A stretch of 64,000 nt of DNA from Geomonas subterranea (GTDB lineage: Bacteria > Desulfobacterota > Desulfuromonadia > Geobacterales > Geobacteraceae): the NCBI RefSeq assembly GCF_019063845.1, contig NZ_CP077683.1, positions 4,696,001 to 4,760,000 on the forward strand. The letters are read 5' to 3'. Below are positions 59,916 through 64,000 of the stretch, in pieces; position 1 is the first letter of the stretch; each line of letters begins with the position of its first letter. The notes beneath the pieces are model-generated. The model saw nothing but the letters and a program-made list of their open reading frames with translations. It searched no databases and was not told the DNA's origin. The translations under genes and the position numbers were made by a program.

Positions 59916-61513
59916 AAGTCGACATAACTATTGCCATATTGCTGGTCCTTGTCGCGGCCGCCATCGGTTACGCGATAGGCAACATCCTGCGCAAGAAACT
60001 CTCCGATTCCTTGGTGACCAACGCAGAGACGCTTGCCGCCAAGATGATCGAGGATGCCAAACGACAGGCAGAAGTCGTGGCCATGGAGGCAGCAGTCCAG
60101 GCCAAGGACGTGGTGTACCAGGCAAAGGAAGAGCTGGAAAGGCAATTTGAACAAGAGAGCCGCGAGAAGCGTCGCGACCTGCAGGCCCTCGAGAAGAGGC
60201 TGCAGCAAAAAGAAGAAAACCTCGACAAAAAGACCAACCTCTTCGACCAGCGCGATGCCGACTTCCTGAAAAGGGAGCAGGGGCTCGCGCAGCGCGAACA
60301 GTCTTTGTCGAACAAGGAACAGGGACTCACCCAGAAGGAAGAGAAGCTTGACGCCCTGGTGGGCGAGCAGAAGGCGAAGCTGGAGCAGATCGCCGGAATG
60401 ACCGCCGCCGAGGCCAAGAAGTTCCTGATGGACTCGATGGAAGATGAGGCGAAGCTTGACGTCGCCAAGCTGATCAAGGCGATGGAGGAAGAGGCCAGGG
60501 AGACCGCCGACAAGAAGGCCAAGGAAGTGCTGGCCCTGGCGATGCAGCGTTACGCGGGCGAGTATGTCGCGGAACGCAGCGTCTCCGTCGTCACCCTCCC
60601 CTCCGACGAAATGAAGGGGCGCATCATCGGCCGTGAAGGGCGCAACATCAGGGCCCTTGAGGCAGCCACCGGAATCGACCTGATCATCGACGACACCCCG
60701 GAGGCGGTCATCCTTTCCGGTTTCAACCCGGTCCGCAGGGAAGTGGCCAAGCTGTCGCTGCAAAAGCTCATCGCCGACGGCAGGATCCACCCCGGCCGCA
60801 TCGAGGAAGTGGTGGCCAAGTCCCAGGAGGAGATCGAGCAGGCCATGAAGGAGGCCGGTGAGCAGGCGGCCTTCGACCTCGGCGTGCACGGGATCCACCC
60901 GGAGATCCTGAAACTCATCGGTCGCCTGAAGTACCGCACCTCCTACAGCCAGAACGTGTACCAGCACTCGCTGGAAGTCGCCTTCCTCTGCGGCATCATG
61001 GCGGCCGAACTCGGCATCAACGTGAAGCAGGCGAAAAGGGCGGGTCTGCTCCACGACCTCGGCAAGGCAGTGGACCACGAGATCGAGGGCTCCCATGCGG
61101 TCATCGGCGCGGACATCGCCAAGAAGTACGGTGAATCGCCGAAGATCGTGCACGCCATAATGGCCCATCATGAGGACGAGAAGCCGGCGACCGTTCTGGC
61201 CGTGCTGGTTCAGGCCGCCGATGCACTTTCCGGCGCACGCCCGGGTGCGCGCCGCGAGATGATGGAAACCTACGTGAAGCGCCTGGACGATCTGGAGAGG
61301 ATCGCCACCTCCTTCGACGGCGTCCTGACTTCCTTCGCCATCCAGGCCGGCCGCGAAATCCGCGTCATGGTATCGAGCGAGCAGGTGACCGACGATCGCG
61401 CCCTGGTTCTGGCCAAGGACATCGCCAAGAAGATCGAGACCGAGATGACCTATCCCGGCCAGATCAAGGTCAACGTGATCAGGGAAACCAGGGCAACCGA
61501 ATATGCCCGTTAA
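59912..61513 (+). CDS. rny: ribonuclease Y
   Basis: A 533-residue RNase Y, a membrane-anchored endoribonuclease starting mRNA decay. An N-terminal span ([19 protein letters not shown]) is followed by a long coiled coil (about 35-200), a KH domain ([20 protein letters not shown]) and an HD domain with [10 protein letters not shown]. The start is GTG overlapping the cyclo-ligase stop; the stop overlaps the next gene by 11 bases. Confidence 0.97.
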   Translation: MKVDITIAILLVLVAAAIGYAIGNILRKKLSDSLVTNAETLAAKMIEDAKRQAEVVAMEAAVQAKDVVYQAKEELERQFEQESREKRRDLQALEKRLQQKEENLDKKTNLFDQRDADFLKREQGLAQREQSLSNKEQGLTQKEEKLDALVGEQKAKLEQIAGMTAAEAKKFLMDSMEDEAKLDVAKLIKAMEEEARETADKKAKEVLALAMQRYAGEYVAERSVSVVTLPSDEMKGRIIGREGRNIRALEAATGIDLIIDDTPEAVILSGFNPVRREVAKLSLQKLIADGRIHPGRIEEVVAKSQEEIEQAMKEAGEQAAFDLGVHGIHPEILKLIGRLKYRTSYSQNVYQHSLEVAFLCGIMAAELGINVKQAKRAGLLHDLGKAVDHEIEGSHAVIGADIAKKYGESPKIVHAIMAHHEDEKPATVLAVLVQAADALSGARPGARREMMETYVKRLDDLERIATSFDGVLTSFAIQAGREIRVMVSSEQVTDDRALVLAKDIAKKIETEMTYPGQIKVNVIRETRATEYAR

Positions 61514-62291
61514 GCTTCTCTTCATAGGGGACGTGATTGGAAAGCCCGGCCGTGAAGCTCTCTCCCGCGAGCTGCACCGGATCGTGGACCGGCACATGGT
61601 TGATCTTGTCATAGCCAACGGCGAGAACGCCGCTGGCGGCTTCGGCCTGACCGAGGAGACTGCGCAGGACCTCTTCAAGTGCGGCGTCCAGATGATCACC
61701 TCCGGCAACCATATCTGGGATAAGAAGGACGCACTGGAGTATATCAAGCGCGAGGACCGCATCGTACGGCCGGCGAACTATCCGGAAGGAACCCCCGGCA
61801 AGGGGACGACCATCATCAAGACCCCGGGCGGGGTCAAGGTCGGCATCCTCAACCTTGAAGGACGGGTCTTCATGAACAACCTGGACTGCCCGTTCCGTTG
61901 CGCGGACAAGGAGATCGCGAAGTTAAAGGAAGAGACGCCGATCGTTTTTGTGGACTTCCATGCGGAGGCGACCAGCGAGAAGGTTTCGCTGGGATGGTAT
62001 CTGGACGGGAGGGTAGCCGCAGTAATAGGCACCCACACCCACGTGCAGACCGCCGACGAACGCATCCTCACCGCCGGCACCGCCTACATGACCGATGCCG
62101 GTATGACCGGATCTTTCGATTCCGTCATCGGCGTCAAGAAGGAAGAAGCTATCCAGAAGTTCGTGACCCAGCGTCCCTCGAAGTTCGAGGTCGCAAAAAA
62201 GGACATCAGGATCAACGCCGTCGTAATTGAAGTGGACGAGATGACTGGACTCGCCTTGAACATCGAGAGACTTAATATCGCCTGCGGGTAA
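61503..62291 (+). CDS. YmdB-family metallophosphoesterase
   Basis: A 262-residue TIGR00282-type phosphoesterase. Metal-binding motifs are [47 protein letters not shown] and [13 protein letters not shown]. The B. subtilis homologue YmdB cleaves 2',3'-cyclic AMP and affects RNA decay by RNase Y, and here too it follows rny directly with an 11-base overlap. Confidence 0.93.
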   Translation: MPVKLLFIGDVIGKPGREALSRELHRIVDRHMVDLVIANGENAAGGFGLTEETAQDLFKCGVQMITSGNHIWDKKDALEYIKREDRIVRPANYPEGTPGKGTTIIKTPGGVKVGILNLEGRVFMNNLDCPFRCADKEIAKLKEETPIVFVDFHAEATSEKVSLGWYLDGRVAAVIGTHTHVQTADERILTAGTAYMTDAGMTGSFDSVIGVKKEEAIQKFVTQRPSKFEVAKKDIRINAVVIEVDEMTGLALNIERLNIACG

Positions 62292-62393
62292 GTGTAGTGA
62301 AATGACTCCCCCACGGAAGCCTTCTGCCTACGTGGAGCTTGGCCACTGCAGCCTCGTGCGGAGGTGGCTGAAATACAATCTGGAGGGAAAGTG

Positions 62394-63605
<1,212 letters not shown>

Positions 63606-63632
63606 GTTTCTGACACACGTGCCGATTGGTAG

Positions 63633-63660
63633 AGGGCGATGCGAAAGCATCGCCCTTTTT
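63633..63660 (+). terminator. intrinsic terminator after tyrS
   Basis: AGGGCGATGC, loop GAAA, GCATCGCCCT and a run of T, 28 bases after the tyrS stop. Confidence 0.92.
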
Positions 63661-63760
63661 CGTTGTATCAGGTGGCCGGTCAGCCTGTGTTCACACAAGG
63701 CCGCTCCTTCAGTCATCACAGAGGGTTCTGGCGCGTTAAGAAAAACAAACAACAAACCCG

Positions 63761-63789
63761 TTGACGCAGGCAAAGGCATTTGTTATAAC
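63761..63789 (+). promoter_or_regulatory. strong promoter P1 near right edge
   Basis: TTGACG (63761-63766), 17-base spacer, TATAAC (63784-63789) with a TGT extended -10 element. Confidence 0.7.
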
Positions 63790-63843
63790 CACCCTCCGCT
63801 AACGAACAAGACACTTTGTCCGGCAGCGGCCAACAAAAAAGCA

Positions 63844-63872
63844 TTGACAGCCGAAACGGCCTTTGCTATAAA
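63844..63872 (+). promoter_or_regulatory. strong promoter P2 near right edge
   Basis: TTGACA (63844-63849), 17-base spacer, TATAAA (63867-63872); nearly consensus. Confidence 0.75.
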
Positions 63873-64000
63873 GTTGAGCTTCGCAGTGACGACGTTCTTT
63901 GCAACCGAATAGATGAACCGGCAGGAAGAAGGGCCACAGTAGCACCTCGCGGTGTTCTGGCAGCCATTCGGGTGCGACCTTCGGGTCGGGCCACTGCGAA

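Larger units (their letters stand above)
63661..64000. other. leader region of a probable stable-RNA operon
   Basis: No protein gene. Two strong promoters in tandem (listed separately) are followed by GTTCTTTGCAAC near 63891, similar to the boxA-type antitermination element, a CACC-TCGC-GGTG hairpin and a CGACC-TTCG-GGTCG tetraloop hairpin (63975-63988). This fits an rRNA leader, but no 16S sequence is reached. Confidence 0.5.

Overview
The window looks like housekeeping chromosome from a high-GC deltaproteobacterium (Desulfuromonadota) of the Geobacter / Citrifermentans / Geomonas group. This rests on gene content and order (tRNA-Thr-Tyr-Gly-Thr-tuf, rplM-rpsI beside leuB-asd-truA, zapB-zapA-6S-ygfA-rny) and protein style; no database search was possible. 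I see no phage, insertion sequence, CRISPR array or obvious foreign island.

Layout. 1-2483 (minus): a phasin-like protein, a UbiB-family kinase and the start of lpxC, which runs off the left edge. 2639-5019 (plus): a PilB/GspE-type ATPase and msrA. 5036-9810 (minus): a ChaN-PDZ lipoprotein, glgC and a hybrid histidine kinase. 10239-19348: leuB, two different asd genes in tandem, truA, rplM-rpsI, argC, a YgiQ-type radical SAM protein, a YciI-like protein and a DUF2917 protein. 19871-33590: four tRNAs, tuf, rpmG, tRNA-Trp, secE-nusG, rplKAJL and rpoBC. 33749-53056: one nearly continuous plus-strand run of the str, S10, spc and alpha operons (rpsL to rplQ, including a second tuf, secY, adk, map and rpoA), closed by a strong terminator. 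53238-63605: smc, a Roadblock-like protein, ftsY, zapB, zapA, a 6S RNA candidate, 5-formyl-THF cyclo-ligase, rny, ymdB-like and tyrS. The window ends in two tandem strong promoters and a structured leader, probably of a stable-RNA (rRNA) operon just outside.

How it fits together. Most of the window builds the translation and transcription machinery (ribosomal proteins, EF-Tu, EF-G, RNA polymerase, NusG) and the route by which new proteins reach the membrane (SecE, SecY, FtsY). Control signals are readable: an L10 leader with a perfect 10-bp closing stem, an attenuator before rpoB, paired promoters before the tRNA-tuf cluster, an extended -10 promoter before rpsL and a hairpin leader before rpsJ. 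The metabolic genes serve aspartate-family, leucine and arginine synthesis, glycogen and folate. The window is mainly ordinary; the points worth a second look are tuf gene conversion, two families of palindromic intergenic repeats, unexplained hairpins in the rpoB-rpoC and rpmG-trpT spacers, many TTG starts in ribosomal genes, two dissimilar asd genes side by side, and infA missing from its usual place.
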